DNA of 64,000 nucleotides from Armigeres subalbatus (GCF_024139115.2 NC_085139.1:256001679-256065678), one strand, 5' to 3'. Counted from the stretch's first letter, positions 20,216-33,016 are shown. Notes: generated from the sequence alone by a model not told the origin. Translations and numbers: made by a program.

Positions 20216-22090
20216 CGTGATATTATTCTTTTCGGCACAATAAAACTGTACTTCCGTTTTCTTAGTTGTATATGCTGTATTCTGAAATTACCATTTTCCA
20301 GTTTTAATTCTTTCTTTCCATGTGTGGTAGTCTACATATATTGGATAATTAATAGTAGTATAAGAACTTAAATATTTCCATTCTACGCCTCCCGAAAAAC
20401 GGATAAAATCAGCATCAATAGATAACTAATATACGAAAAAACAGCGGCGGACATTCCTACGGTTTTGACAGTTTCCATGCATTTATAAAACATGTAAATT
20501 AACTATTATTGTTTATTATATCTTTCCGTGATTATCTATGAGCACAAGCATCCTTGCGTTAATATAAAGAAACTTTGCCTGTTCATATGGTTTGGGTATG
20601 TTTGTGTATAAATTGTATATTTTATGCAAAAGAAGGCGACTGTAGACAAGTTTGCATAGATTTAGGCTACCTAATCTTAACAATCGATAGCGCATCATAA
20701 TTTCAGCGATTTTGTATATGACAATTAAGCTATTTCCATCCCGCAACAATTGTGGGTCGTATAAGCATTTTTGCAGTTTTAAAAGAGTAAAACACAAATA
20801 AGTAAATGTTATACATTTCTATTTATATATGTAAAAAAAACAATTCAGGAAACAAACAAGGGGAAATCATTGCCGGAACAAAATAAACATTCAATCAGCA
20901 CATTTTGGAATAATTTCTTCAGCATTTCGAATCAACACACTTTCTTCTATGAATTAATGGTCACACTCATCGTATTCTAACTTATTTCGACGAGACGCAC
21001 ACACCGACGACTATTAACGACGGAAACCAAAAACGGAAAACTTTTAAACACAAAACAGTCGAAGGTTTGAATGTGGGATTTCTAGGATCGAGATGTCCTC
21101 ACCGGCAGACGTAGTACAGTAAGATTTACAGCAAATATATCAATCATTTTTGGATAATGAACGAGTATTTGAGTTTGCACGCTGCTGCAATGAATGGTTG
21201 TATGTCTGAGATTGTGATTGTAAAATTGTCTTATCAAAAAAAAAAAATGCGATTGCTGTCTCCCGTCTGTGACTGTTCTGCTCAAAATCTCTTATGCAAT
21301 GGAAAATCCAATTCCAAGACAGCTACTTTTCCCTAAAAACAAAAGTCTATATGGTACACATCTATCACGCACATACAGACAAATCCATCAGCTCGTGTCA
21401 TTCTGCCGCTTCTTTCATGATTATGGAAAATACCGTCTAGCTTTTTTTTTCATTATTGGTACACATACAATAAATTACACAATGAATAGAATATTTTACA
21501 AACCTTCGTCTTCTAACCCGACCCCCTTCCCACTGTTCTCCCTTCCCTCTAAACACGGTTGGCGGAAATTGGCCGGGCGATGAAAGTGCCGCCCCGAATC
21601 AACTCCCTGCACCCCGTAGAGCAGCACTTTCATCGCCCTGTCAGCTTCTGGCCAGTGGCAGCATCTGTATCTTAGTCGGTAAACTCTAGCACTCTAAGCA
21701 CTACAGTAAAGTAACCAATCCTACCTTCAGTTCAGTCAATGCGGCCAACGGTTCGCTATAGTCTGTGAGTGTGTATGCGTCTCGCTCTCCGTCGATGTCG
21801 TCCCCGTGCTTTTTTTTTGTTGATATATATATTAATCACTGCTGGCGTCGTCTTTGTCCGGTCTGAATCAAACTGTTATTGGTTCCAATCGATAATGGTT
21901 TCTGCACAGCACCTTCTTTTCCGCTCGTATTAGAATACTACCAGTTTAGTTGTTTTCGTCCTGTGTTCTTTGTTTCTTCTTGTTAACACCGAACCCGTTC
22001 CACTCACCGGAACGGGACACTACCTTCCGTTTGCTTCTTTTGTTTTACTAGATTTGAGATTGGAACGCACGCACAAAATTTACAGCTGGT
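20216..22090 (-). other. Probable eIF4B 3' UTR and flank
   Basis: No separate gene is seen. An AATAAA on the minus strand at 20517-20512 is the first canonical poly(A) signal after the eIF4B stop. That would give a 3' UTR of about 1.55 kb. The stretch 20900-22090 is richer in GC and less repetitive than the flanks, as expected for transcribed sequence. Confidence 0.4.
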
Positions 22091-25000
22091 TTAATCGTCG
22101 ACCTCATCCGCCGACAATCCCTCGAACGTATTCTTCATCGATAGATTCTGTGAGTTTGAAAGTTTTCAATTTAGCGATCATAATAGGTTGGTATTTGGCT
22201 TCTACTTACGGGTCCGGTAGTTTCCTGGAGTTTTGGCATACGCTCTTCGATCGGTTTCTGGTCCCGATCCCGCTGGTCGTACTGTCGCGTATTGTCCCGC
22301 CGTTCACGGTTGTCACGGTCATCTCGCATGTCCCGGCTGCCACCGCCGCCGACGCTACCGCCTCCGCGGTTCATGTCCCGGTCACGGTCTCCCCGGTAGC
22401 CACGCTCACGGTCACGATCGCCTGGTCTGTGGCGAATGGATGAGGAAACAGAATGGTGTATAAATATACTGAGTCTCTAACTCTGATAACATTGATCAAG
22501 AAAAAGATATTTTTTTGATAACATGTATCTGAATGAATCGTTTTCTTCACCTCTGCTCAGGTTTTAAACCAGGTTTAAGCGTTTGGGAGTCTCATCGAAA
22601 CGAAAAGTAGGAACCGATGATAGAGGCATCATTTGATCTGGATCAATTTTAGGGACAGCGTTGATATGGTCAACATGCTGTTTGCTACATCACCTATCAG
22701 TAGCTAAATCTAATCAACAGAACTTATATTCAACAGCAGTTAATAAAAGCTGGGCTCGTGGGCTCTGCTTCTTAATAACAAAACAACTTACCTATTGTAT
22801 TCACGTCTGTTGTCTCTCATGTTGCGATTATCCCGGTTCATTCCCCGATCCCGGTTGTCCCAATTGTCTGGATAGTCATCTGCAACGATAAGCAAACACA
22901 AATCTTTTTACTAACAGCGCACGCCATCATTGGGAAAGGGCCATTTTTTCTTCTCACGTCATGGCGATCCACCTCCCCCCCACACACACACATCCAAGCT
23001 CCGATGATCTTTCCGAAGGCCCTTTGCAAATGATGGCACTTTGAAATACACGGCGAAGCGAGAAATAGTAGCGTTCAGGTCTTCTAACCCCAACCACTTA
23101 CCGGGTCTTTTGTTGTAATTTCTTGACGGGCTGAACCTCCGCTGGGGTGATTGCCGGCGCCTTTCGCCATCTTTGTTGTCATCGGAACGCACCCGCCAGT
23201 TTATGGGTTCCTCGGTTTTTCGCGGTTCCGCTTGCGAGTTTTCTTCGGAATGTTCTTCTGTTGATTCCTCTTTGCTGGGATCGGATTTTTCTTTGCCATC
23301 TTCGTCGGCGGACGATGCAGCGGCAGACGCGGCTTCGGCAGCAGCAGCCCTCTTCCGTTCTCGTTCTTCCCTCTCCAGGCGCTGCTTTTCGGCCAATCGT
23401 TCTTCGATCTCCTTCAGCCGAGCTGCAGTGTCCACCGGTTTGGCTGCACCAAATATGTTTGCGGCTGGAACTGGGGTAGGTTTGGGGCGGGTTGGTTTTT
23501 GATCTTCGTTCTCTTTGTTTTCGGAAGCTTCTGAATCGTACTTGCGATCCCTACTGGAATCCCTTTCTTCCGAGTCTGCTAGTTCAGGGTCTGGTTTGGG
23601 TTTTTCCGGTAGCGGCAAAGTGCGAGGCTGCAGGACGAGCTTTGGCCTTTCCATCGGGGGATCGGCATCTCGATCGCGGCGGCCGCCACGATCGCCTGAA
23701 TAATCGTCACCACGTCGGTAGCCACGATCACCGCGATCTCCGCGGTCGTAGCCCCTCCGGCTAGAAGGCGGCGATTGTGGAGGGGGTTGTACGGGGCGGT
23801 CCCCAGATCGCCAGTTTCCACCTGAACCACCGTCCGTTGGGTAGCGTTCTCGGTCGTCACGATCGCGGTTGTAGTTATTGTTGTACTGCCTTCTCTGGCC
23901 TTGATCGCGGTCTGATCGGGGCCCGTCACGCCAGTTACCCATGGGACGATCTGAATCACCACCGTAATTATCGTAGCGGTTGCGCTGCTGCCTTCCGCGG
24001 TCACTATCGCTAGACAAGTCGATCCGAATGCGACGGTTGTGGATGATCGGTTCGGTGATGGACAGCGCATCGATCAGATCTTGTCGGTTGGAGAACTCGA
24101 CGTAGCCGTACCCTCGGAGACGTCCCGGTTCGCCATCATCTCGCGTCGGTAAACGCAGCGAAGATATTTCCATACCGTCGAAGAAGTCGTACACATCGCC
24201 ATCGGTCAAATCATACGGCAGGTTGGAAATGTACGCCTGGAACGGCGGGTTGTGCGGAACGGTGTCATCGTTCAGCAAGCGGGTGGCGCGCGGTGCCGTA
24301 GGCAGGGCAATCATCTGGGTGCGAGTTGGGCGATCATCGTCGTCGTCGTCGCACTCGTCGGCCCAGCTGGCCAGCTTGATCGGCACGGCAACCTGCACCT
24401 GCGACACAGCGATCGCATTGCCATCGGTGAGAAACTCTCCGAGCGAGAGCTTGTTCTTTTTGGAAGTCTTCTTCCCTTTTTTGCCTGTTGGTGGGAAAGG
24501 AAAGATAGTTGAAAAAATGCGGATAATGAAGCTGGCTGGCGTTCACGAAAATGCCGGTGGTAATAAAAGGTGCCGAGTCCGAAATTTATCACCTAATCAG
24601 TCCGATTAATCGTTTTTATTTTTCGACTACATTCAATCGATATTTTGATTGAAGTGCATTTTTAAACCAATTCAGAAACCTTGAACGTTCTAATGAAAAG
24701 TTCGATTGTGAATACATTGAAGAATATGATTCGTCTTCCTGCTAAAATAGGCAGTCTAGAATGCATTCTACTTGAAGAGGTCTACCTTCAGAGTATATTT
24801 GCATCTGAATTGATTTATTTACTGCTCTTTGCACCATATTTTATCAACTATTATTGTGCCGATTATAGTTTGGTTGATTCATAGAAATGACTGAGGAAAC
24901 AAAATTGCCAAAGCCATTAACTTATTTTCTAAATCATGCTGGTTAATGCCGCGTAGTTATGCCAACTACAAGACCTGCACATCCATCGAATGATTAGATT

Positions 25001-27122
25001 GATGAATCATGCTTGCAGCGTTAACTGACTTCAGTCGACACAAACAAAATTAGCTCCATTATCGCCAGCCACACAAACCATTCAAGTTTAAATATCCTCC
25101 CGGCTGGTGACCCTATCCGCTCATCATGCGCCTATTATGCCGTCTCACTGAATGACGCATTGCCTCGCACAAGTGCGAACGGGAGAACAATCGAGAAAGC
25201 GATGCATGATGCATGCGCGCACTCGGCTCGGTAAAAAGAATAAGAACAGGCCCTCGGTAACTGCGCGCGTGCTCATTCATCAAGTTGGTCCAATCTTCAC
25301 GAAGCATCAAATATTTACGCCTCCCTCACTAGGAATCAAAAACAATGCGATAATGTTGTATGCGGAAGTTGATAACCAGGACATAATCCATTCCCTTCTG
25401 TAATAACGAATTCGAAACGCAAAGCTCGTTAGCGCTCCCCAATCGGCGATTGGTGCGAGCGAAAGGGGATGCAGCGAAAGTTGCGGATGAATGGAAGACA
25501 ACACACGGGCGTCGCGCAACTGTGAATCCGAGCTGTGATGCCATATTTACAGTTTATCAGTAATGCGTTTTTAACTACCTTTAATACATAATGCATCTGA
25601 TCATTAATAAAAATAGAGACTATTCACAGTGTTTGCACTTGTATTGAGAGCGAGTTCGATCTTCCTTTTATGCTTTGACCATCATATTTAATTTATATTG
25701 GGCAAACGATTTAACTCAGATGACTTGTCAAGAATTATTGAATTTTATCGAAATTAATTTCATTGGCTTTTTTCGGTGATAATTATACTACGATGGAAGT
25801 AGATGAAAGTAATGAAGATACAGATTCGATTGACACTGCAAGTGGCAAGTGTGAAATGAATAGAAACTGAAGATTAGTATAGGGCCATATGAGAGAACAA
25901 GCATTGTTGAAATCGCTGTTATTCTGCCTAACGTCCACCCAGGAACGGCTTGGATTGTGACGTGGTGATTGCTGTACCAAGACAGGCAATAAATAAAAGC
26001 AGTTTCAACCCGCTAATATGTTGTTCGGGAAGCGTAAACAGTTTTATTGGTTAATAGCATATTTTCAGAGATTCATACAAGAGCGCGCCAAATCTCTGCA
26101 CGCATATCTCTTGCAACCCCATCGTCTTCTTTTTCAATGGCTCTACATTCGAACTGGAACTTGGCCTGCTTTCTAACTTAGTATTCTATTCGCATTTCCA
26201 CAGTAACTAATTGAAAGTCTCTCTATGCCCGCCATTGCATGAGTATGTATCTTGTGTGGCAAGTACAATGGATACATTATACCCAAGCCCATACTTTGCC
26301 CAAATTGAATCTTATTCGAACGGTATTCCTAATTAAAGAATAAACAAAATTGTTGGAAAAAACACAAGCCACGAAAACAAGTTTATCGTAACCTGATAAA
26401 AGTACGGAAGAAATAACCCAACTAACTATGGAGCAGGACCTATATGTTTGTAAATAATGCAGCCATTAAAGTTGACTTAAAGTTAAGACGCGCCAAGCTT
26501 ATCTCTCTGTTCACCAATGTTTTAAAGGACGTCCTACTGAACGTCAATATTTTTATGTCCATTAAACTGTTCATAGCGACATAAACGAACTATCGTCGCA
26601 TTTTGATGGCTTATACTCAAGCCTGAATTATTGCAGACACATTTCATCACTTTAAGTTTGAGGATTTAAATTTAATTTTTGAAAAATCTGGCAACTCTGC
26701 CCCCCAGTGGGAACGAGATAGAACGAATAATGCGCGGCTGAATCTGACCAAAATGAATGGAAGACGGGCGTCGCGCAGGTGCAAGAGCGAGAGAGGTCCC
26801 CAGGGGACGGACGAACGCGGGGGAAATACGACCAGCAGCAGCAGCAGCAGCAACTACGGGAAAGATTTCGCCACGCGGTTATTTTGTCACTGCTTTTCCT
26901 TCTCTGCGAAGTTACGACCGATGATGATGAGTAGTCGGGTGGTATGGGAGCCGCCATCGGGCATTTCAATAGCCATTTTCCCCACCGTCCACCAGCGGGG
27001 GAACACTTTTCCAGTCGTATCACTTGCCCACGGGACTACGGCACCTTTTCCACACACTTTCGATCACTTTCAACGCACTCAACAGGGTTTAAATCACGGA
27101 TTTTACCTGACGACGTAGCCAT
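22091..27122 (-). CDS. eIF4B: Eukaryotic translation initiation factor 4B
   Basis: eIF4B helps the eIF4A helicase unwind 5' leaders during cap-dependent initiation. The coding exons are 27122-27107, 24484-23102, 22879-22792, 22426-22210 and 22147-22091; all have GT/AG borders and in-phase joins, giving 586 aa (human about 611). The N-terminus has the family motif KLSLGEFLTDG (residues 17-27) and LASWADE (43-49). An RRM spans about 88-163, with RNP2 AYISNL and RNP1 RGYGYVEF. A DRYG-like Asp/Arg/Gly/Tyr-rich region follows (about 165-280), then a charged KEKQR/Glu coiled region, an Arg-rich tail, and the acidic C-terminus FEGLSADEVDD. Exon 1 codes only five and a third residues. Reading through the last intron would give an alternative end, VSRSQIPTYYDR. 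Confidence 0.95.
24485..27106 (-). other. eIF4B intron 1
   Basis: No exon or complete transposon was recognised in these 2.6 kb. Two GC-rich islands at about 25130-25540 and 26690-26960 share 'gaatggaagac' followed by 'gggcgtcgcgca' (25490s and 26755-26780), so they may be a duplicated regulatory segment. A short (CAG)n run lies at about 26833. Confidence 0.4.
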
Positions 27123-27139
27123 AATGGTAAACTTCGTTC

Positions 27140-27144
27140 ACTGA
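27140..27144 (-). promoter_or_regulatory. TCAGT initiator for eIF4B
   Basis: The minus strand reads GTTTCAGTGAACG, an exact arthropod initiator (TCAGT), about 20 nt upstream of the start codon. Just upstream is CGCCCTTTC, a pyrimidine tract like a 5'-TOP start. Either could be the transcription start. There is no TATA box at the right distance. Confidence 0.35.
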
Positions 27145-27394
27145 AACTGTAATGAAAGGGCGAGCTTTTTCTCTTTTCACTCGACTAGCCGACTGCGGGT
27201 GGACCTGCGCTGGTAGGTAGAGAGAGATGGCATGGTTTTTGTTACCTCCGATGACAGATGTCAAAACTGGAAATGACGGATGCCCGCAGGGGTGGAAAAA
27301 ATATTACACGGAACCGCAAATCTACTCACTTTACACGGAACCTCAAATCAACTCACTTTTTTTTCTTTTTTTCTTTGAGAATCAACTCACTTTA

Positions 27395-27554
27395 TAAGGC
27401 TATCTGACGTTTATCATCTTTCTCTTGCACGCACACAGACGGGATAGGGTTTGTTTTCATACGGAAACGCTTCCGAAGCGTTTCCGTATGAAAACAAATC
27501 CTATCCTTCCCGTACGCGGGCAAGAGAAAAATGATTAAACGTCAGATAGCCTTA
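27395..27554. mobile_element. Palindromic MITE 1
   Basis: TAAGGCTATCTGACGTTTA at the left pairs with its complement at the right end, and CGGAAACGCTTCC|GGAAGCGTTTCCG-like sequence forms the centre, so the whole 160 bp folds into one hairpin. It is directly followed, with a single base between, by a second palindrome. Confidence 0.8.
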
Positions 27555-27555
27555 A

Positions 27556-27670
27556 GCCCCAAACGCAATACAACGGAACGGCGACGGAAACGGCAAATTT
27601 GACAGAAAATATATGGCTAACTGTCAAATTTTCCGTTTCCGTCGCCGTTCCGTTGTATTGCGTTTGGGGC
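27556..27670. mobile_element. Palindromic MITE 2
   Basis: GCCCCAAACGCAATACAACGG at the left is matched exactly by its complement at the right. The arms (about 38 bp) read as perfect and the loop carries a further imperfect repeat around TTTGACAGAAAATATATGG. A relative lies at 17898-18005. Confidence 0.85.
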
Positions 27671-27723
27671 TTTATGGTTCCTTTCACTCAAATTTAATCC
27701 TCGCTCAAGTCCTCCTCTTACGG

Positions 27724-28820
27724 AACACTCGGTAATTTATTTTACTGGTTTTATCCTGTTAAAAATATTTATGCCGGAAGCTCGGTTATTAGTTGAAAAT
27801 TTACTGACATCTGTAGTATGGTTCACCGATCTCTCTGTAAAATGAAACGTCAAAGTATATTACCTACCGAGCATCTCGGTTTTCATACATTGATCTTTAT
27901 TTTTACCGTGCTCTGTAATTAAGCTTACCGACATCGTTAAATTTTAAACCGAGTTCTCAGTAAGCAGTTGTTATATACGTGATGGTTGAGAAAGCGCCAT
28001 TTTTTAAAAGTTTGCGAGTTCAAAACGAATGGCTGGGCAGCAGAATTTTTTTAATCCAAATCAAGTGGAGTGAAATGGGTTTATCGAACCCAGAATTATC
28101 AACGCTATTTATGGTAAGTAATGAATTTAGACTTTAACTATGTTTTAAATACATGGTTTCAATTATATTTCCAGAAGTTTCCTCTCCGAAGAGGTTTCGA
28201 TTTCAAAGTGATGTAGGGTGCTACGCTCCACCGCTACAAAGAATTTTCAGCCTTTCGCGTATAGCACGTGGCATCTACACTTGTTTCATTTCCGATGGGA
28301 ACGCTGAGTCACACCGCACAATATGGCCCAACACAATCGGATTTCATGCTCAAGAAATGTTTACAAGACTCTGGGAGTTAAGTTCTCCCAATTTTTGAAA
28401 AAAAAAACATGCGCACGAACAAATATGCTTATATAAAAAATTAATTAATAAAAATGTTTAGTTCATCCAGTTTTTTAATTAAATTACGACTGAAATATAA
28501 ATAAAAACAAATTACAAATCACTCGGTAATTTTTTTTACAGATGCACCGCAAAAAAGTACCGAATAAATGTTAAAAAAGTACTGAAAAATCAGTAAAACT
28601 GATTTTTTTCTACGTGCAAATTACCGGAATGTTCGGTTTTATTTTACCGAGTGCTCAGTTGATTTAACAGAAGATTTCGGTAAAATTTGACATTTCATCA
28701 GATAGAATGCAGTACCGAGGACTCGGTTGTCGATGTTGATTACCGAGCTGACTACCGAGAGCTCAGCTGTTGAGAAATCGGTAATCTGGTAACCGAGCCC
28801 GGTAATATAAATTAAGTGTG
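27724..28820 (+). mobile_element. CTCGGTAA-type element with exon-like interior
   Basis: The edges are rich in CTCGGTAA and TTACCGAG boxes in both orientations (27724-27960, 28520-28810) and the right end is ATTAAGTGTG-TA. The left terminus is not clear. Between about 27980 and 28400 the base composition changes and splice-like signals appear. Relatives: 16235-16478 and 36072-37047. Confidence 0.55.
27982..28398 (+). pseudogene. Captured two-exon gene fragment
   Basis: A good donor (TTTATG|GTAAGTAAT, 28113/28114) and acceptor (TATATTTCCAG|AAG, 28174/28175) enclose a 61-bp intron. From ATG 27982 the joined frame is 57 aa and ends soon after the junction (TAG 28214-28216). In another frame the join gives IINAIYEVSSPKRFRFQSDV and stays open to TGA at 28396-28398, but has no start codon. 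The latter reads more protein-like. An AATAAA follows at about 28449. I do not recognise the source gene; it looks like a decayed, captured piece. Confidence 0.35.
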
Positions 28821-28929
28821 TACATTGATGAAAATGGACATATGATTTTCAATCAAACGCCTTATGGAAATTCGCCACAAGGAATCGGTATGAATTTCAA
28901 TATGTTGCCTGATGAATGGTGATTTTCAT

Positions 28930-29480
28930 AAAAAAAACGAACGGTGGGTAATATCTGTGACATAACCGCTAAGTAGGACTTGACTTGACCATGCCTTTAA
29001 GATACATAATATGTCCAAATTTCTCACATCCAGAGATGCCAGATTTGAAGACATGTCTTCAATTTGAAGACATTTATTTCGTGAAGACATTTTGAAGACT
29101 TTTCAAAATATTTGAAGACTTATCTACTTATTTGAAGACACTTGAAGACAATCAATAAGCCAGCGAATAGAAAATACAATTTCATTACTTACTTCTAAGC
29201 TTATAAATTTTGCGACCTCTATGTAAACTAGGTATATAAATATTACAAAAGTTATAATAGTCTTTGTCTCGAGCTTAGAATCTCAAACATAAAATACATT
29301 CACACTAGCCGGTTGATAACTGCAACGCATTTAAGACCTCATACACACTTAACTTTGAGCTGTGCGCTGGTGAAAAAACGAACAGTGGGTAATATCTGTG
29401 ACATAACCGCTAAGTGGACGTAGGACTTGACTTGACCATGCCTTTAAGATACATAATATGTCCAAATTTCTCACATCAAC
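28930..29480. repeat. 100-bp direct repeat pair around a TTGAAGACA cluster
   Basis: The segment AACGAACGGTGGGTAATATC... at 28930-29031 is repeated at 29373-29477 with few differences (the second copy has GTGGACGTAGG). Between them, 29037-29155 has about seven TTGAAGACA-like words. Related sequence in inverted orientation is at 30710-30810 and 35105-35190, so this may be one end of a larger element. Confidence 0.6.
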
Positions 29481-29517
29481 TATTTTGGATAAATAATCGG
29501 CGTTGCATACCATTCCT

Positions 29518-29820
29518 GGGCCCTCCTTAGCCGTGCGTAAAGACGCGCGGTTACAAAGCAAGACCATGCTGAGGGTGGCTGGGTTCGATTCCCGGTGCCA
29601 GGTCTAGGCAATTTTCGGATTGGAAATTGTCTCGACTTCCCTGGGCATAAAAGTATCATCGTGCTAGCCTCATGATATACGAATGCAAAAATGGTAACCT
29701 GGCTTGAAAACCTCGCAGTTAATAAACTGTGGAAGTGCTCAATGAACACTAAGCTGCGAGGCGGCTCTGTCCCAGTGTGGGGATGTAATGCCAATAAGAA
29801 GAAGAAAGAAGAAGAAGAAG
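29518..29820 (+). mobile_element. Feilai-type SINE, complete copy
   Basis: The head is GGGCCCTCCTTAGCCGTGCG, the B-box is GGGTTCGATTCCC, and the tail is AAGAAGAAG. A 9-bp target duplication ACCATTCCT flanks it (29509-29517, 29821-29829). It is closely similar to the copy at 13350. Confidence 0.85.
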
Positions 29821-29829
29821 AACCATTCC

Positions 29830-31555
29830 TTGGCAAAATCTTCTCATCAAACCGACACAGAAATCAAATCTACCTCGAACAAGAATCATCAAAAAAAATT
29901 TAAGGAAGTATCTGTCCGGTCACGAAATATTAGCCTCGACAGTGGCAACCCTCCTACTGAAGGACTGCCTGAAATAAACCACAAGTTGGCTCAACAGGGG
30001 ATGTAGACTGTATCTCAGCCCTTCCACTGAAGAGCCTTCTAATCCGTGCGATAGCTACTGAAGGGGAACATTATTTTTAACTCTTAGAGCCTTGAAAAAG
30101 GCTGTTTGCTTCGGCTAAGTGCAAAAAGTAAGAAAACGATCTTTTCAAATAACCGCGAATTTCTAGTGATGGTATAAAAAAGACTGAATGCTCTGCGAGC
30201 GAATGCACTTTTCTTTTATACCTTATTTTGAATCTTCTCTGCTTCCCAATTGGTGGGCCAATCAGCTAGTGTCTTGTATCCCGCTTCTTTGTCAGCCAAA
30301 GCGTCATCATCATTAACGCGTTCGAGAAGGGCTTCTTCCTTTTTACGCTTGTTGCTCGCTGATGGCGTCTATTTCCTAACGAGACTTTTCGCTAGATACA
30401 GGCCAATAAGCCGGGCAAGCGAGCTTAGAATTGCAGTTCAGGTGGGAAGTATGTACGTGTTCTTTTCTGAGACAACATTGTTAGTAGTAGAAGGAAGGAA
30501 ACACCCGGACATGGGATTTCGGGTGACAAGATTTAGAATTGGTAACATGGGACGATCATTCAGTCACGTTCGCTTTGTGTGCGGTCAGTATCAAACAATG
30601 TTTATCTACATATTTTTTATCAATGCCAAAAAATCCAACATTTGATGAAAAATCGATTGATAGTTTATTAATGTTTGAGCTGTTATCGGTGTTTTTTATC
30701 CAAATAAGATTATGTGAGAGATTTGGACATCTTAAGAATCTTTAAAGGCATGGTCAAAGCGAAGTCCTTCGTCCACTTCGCGGTTAAATCAGAAAAATTA
30801 TCCACTGTTAGTTTTGACGGTATTTATGAAAATCATGCATACAATTTTATCTCTAGAATATTGGATTTGGCACCCAACTACAATTTATATCCCGAAGGGT
30901 ATTGAAAGCATTGATATTGATCTTTATTATTGGCTCTCTGAAGAACCGTTTGTTTTTTGGACATGCTGCATCATGTGGCTTTTCTTCAGCCTGTCTCGGC
31001 TCAGCACCGATGCCGGTCGGTCTCGGCTCGACTCTGCTGCTGCTGAAGGCCGGTCTCGGCTCGACTCTGCTGCTGGTATCTGCTCAGCATTGCTGCTTTG
31101 TCGGGTCTGTAGGGTGGGCTGCTGCTGTACTGGCTAGGTTTCGGCTGATGATGGTCGCTTCGATGGTGTCGAGCCGAAAAAGCGGTCGGGGCAGACTTCA
31201 TTCCCTGCGAAAAGGTGTGAGTGCTGTTCAATCGATGATGTGGTTGCTTCGCTGGTCCCGGTCAGCATGAAAGGAAAAAATCGCGTTGCGCTATTTTATG
31301 ACTTCTCGGCAGACCCAACGGCTGCTCATTCGCTGGTGTCTGCACCAATCAGAACGTGGTAATGGAATGAATACCGTGGTAATGGAATGAAAGTACCGCA
31401 AGAATTATGTGGTACCCATATTTATAGGTTCCCTTGATCTCAATGTTTTGCATTGAAAACAGTTTCATGCCTATTGAAACAAGTTTTTCGGGTCTTATCA
31501 AGCATGAACATGGAAGGCATACTTGAAATCTGTCGATTGAGGGGCTTACTGCAGA
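29830..31555. other. Unassigned sequence, probably interior of a decayed element
   Basis: No conserved protein is seen. A GC-richer, repetitive block (CTCGGCTCGACTCTGCTGCTG, 31005-31080) keeps several frames open. A TATAAAAA stretch at about 30172 and a block at 31140-31210 (GATGATGGTCGCTTCGATGG) loosely resemble the 33864-34110 region, hinting that both belong to one repeated unit. Confidence 0.35.
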
Positions 31556-32275
31556 AATTCGTCCACTGAGACGAACGCTATTAACGTTTAAAATCTTTCA
31601 TCACAGCGTAACGCGGTCGATTTGAATATTTTGAAATGACACCCGGTATAGTAAAGAGAGACGTAAGTCCTACGTCAAAAGAGTAAAATGCGGCAGACTG
31701 GATTCGAACAATGGATGTCGGGTTCGGGAGGCCGGTATGTAGACGACACGCCCGTCGACGGAAGGGAACTGCGTTGAAGAAGCAGTCGAAGATGCATAAG
31801 GCACCAGTTATGATTTTCGATAGTGCATTTTAAATGGTTTAAATGGTTGATTGCATGCCAACGGGCATCATTGACGATAAAGTCTTTATCATGAAGGATG
31901 TCCAACAGATCGGCGGTGCATAGTCAAGTGCGTATAGGTTAATACCGGGTAGCATTGTCTATCATCCACGACGGCGTACCAGCATGGGCCGTAGCACTAA
32001 ATGCCAAGTACAACGTGAAGAAACTATCATCAGTGCCCGGCTGATGTGTCTACAAGTCGTAAGCGCATATCGTACCATATCATATGAGGCGCGTGCCTTA
32101 TAGTTGAGATGATGCCGATTGACATAGACCAGAGCTTAAAATATTCATCTTCATGAAGCAACTTCGGTTCGAATATTGACATATTGTCATAGACGATTGC
32201 ACGAGCCAAAAACTCCATGTAAAAAAATGTAAACATTGCCCTCATGACACTTCACTCTCCATTTGAATACGAGTA

Positions 32276-32380
32276 AGGGGCCATCCAGAAACCACGTGGT
32301 CATATTTTTGAAGATTTTCAACACCCCCTCCCCCCATGTGGCTTATTGTGGTCATTTGGCATTTTTTTTTTTGTAATGTA
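32276..32380 (+). mobile_element. Half of a GGGGCCATCCAGAAACCACGTGG MITE
   Basis: AAGGGGCCATCCAGAAACCACG, followed by CCCCTCCCCCCATGTGGCTTATTGTGGTCATTT. The complementary right half is absent here; an opposite half occurs at 40848-40971. Confidence 0.6.
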
Positions 32381-32724
32381 ATTTTATTTTGATATCGACT
32401 CGTGGAAGTCAATGATGCCATACTAAAAATATTTTCTCGGTCACTCTGATGGTTCTTTGGAATAATTTTCCAAGGAACTTCTATTCCACATCTCGAATAT
32501 GCTTCAGTCAATGGTCCTTTCATAAGCGACTCATAGAGGAATGAATGTATTATAGATCAATTATTATTTTGGAATTCGGATCATTCGATTTATCCAATAA
32601 ACCAATGGAAATTAGGATCATATGCTTATTTCATCGGTTCGGGTATATACCGATGATGAGAACATTGCAAACGTCTTGATTGATCTGGTAGATTCGCGGG
32701 CTGAACTTGAGAGCATTTTGAAGT

Positions 32725-33016
32725 ACCGTGGACCCCCGATAATTTGAACGGTACCTCATTCAAATTAACGGGGTTCATTTCTTATTTGAACTTCTGGTTA
32801 CTCTATTTACAACAGAAAAACTGGTTTCTGGCTGCTCTCTTTGCTGGTTTGTTTTGATTCTGCATTCCGTTTCACGATGTTCCATTTTTCTTCTATCGAT
32901 TCCACGTGCTAAATGACGTTTGAACCATTTTTAATTTGAACGATGTTCAAACGAACGGGGTTCAAATTAAAAAGTGTTCAGATTAAAAACGGTCATATTA
33001 CCGGGGGTCCACGGTA
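32725..33016. mobile_element. MITE with CCGTGGACCCCCG ends
   Basis: The left end is TA-CCGTGGACCCCCGATAATT and the right end is the inverted CGGGGGTCCACGG-TA. Subterminal 'ttgaacgg...ttcaaatta' boxes are repeated. TA flanks fit a Tc1/mariner/pogo-type MITE of about 290 bp. Confidence 0.8.

Noticed and set aside
23579..24609. Open frames in other registers across eIF4B exon 2 (for example 163 aa minus, 128 aa plus)
   Set aside because: Shadows of the GC-rich, Arg/Asp/Gly-repeat coding exon.
30250..31270. Plus-strand frames of 107-131 codons
   Set aside because: Built on CTCGGCTCGACTCTGCTG repeats; overlapping frames on both strands and no domain.
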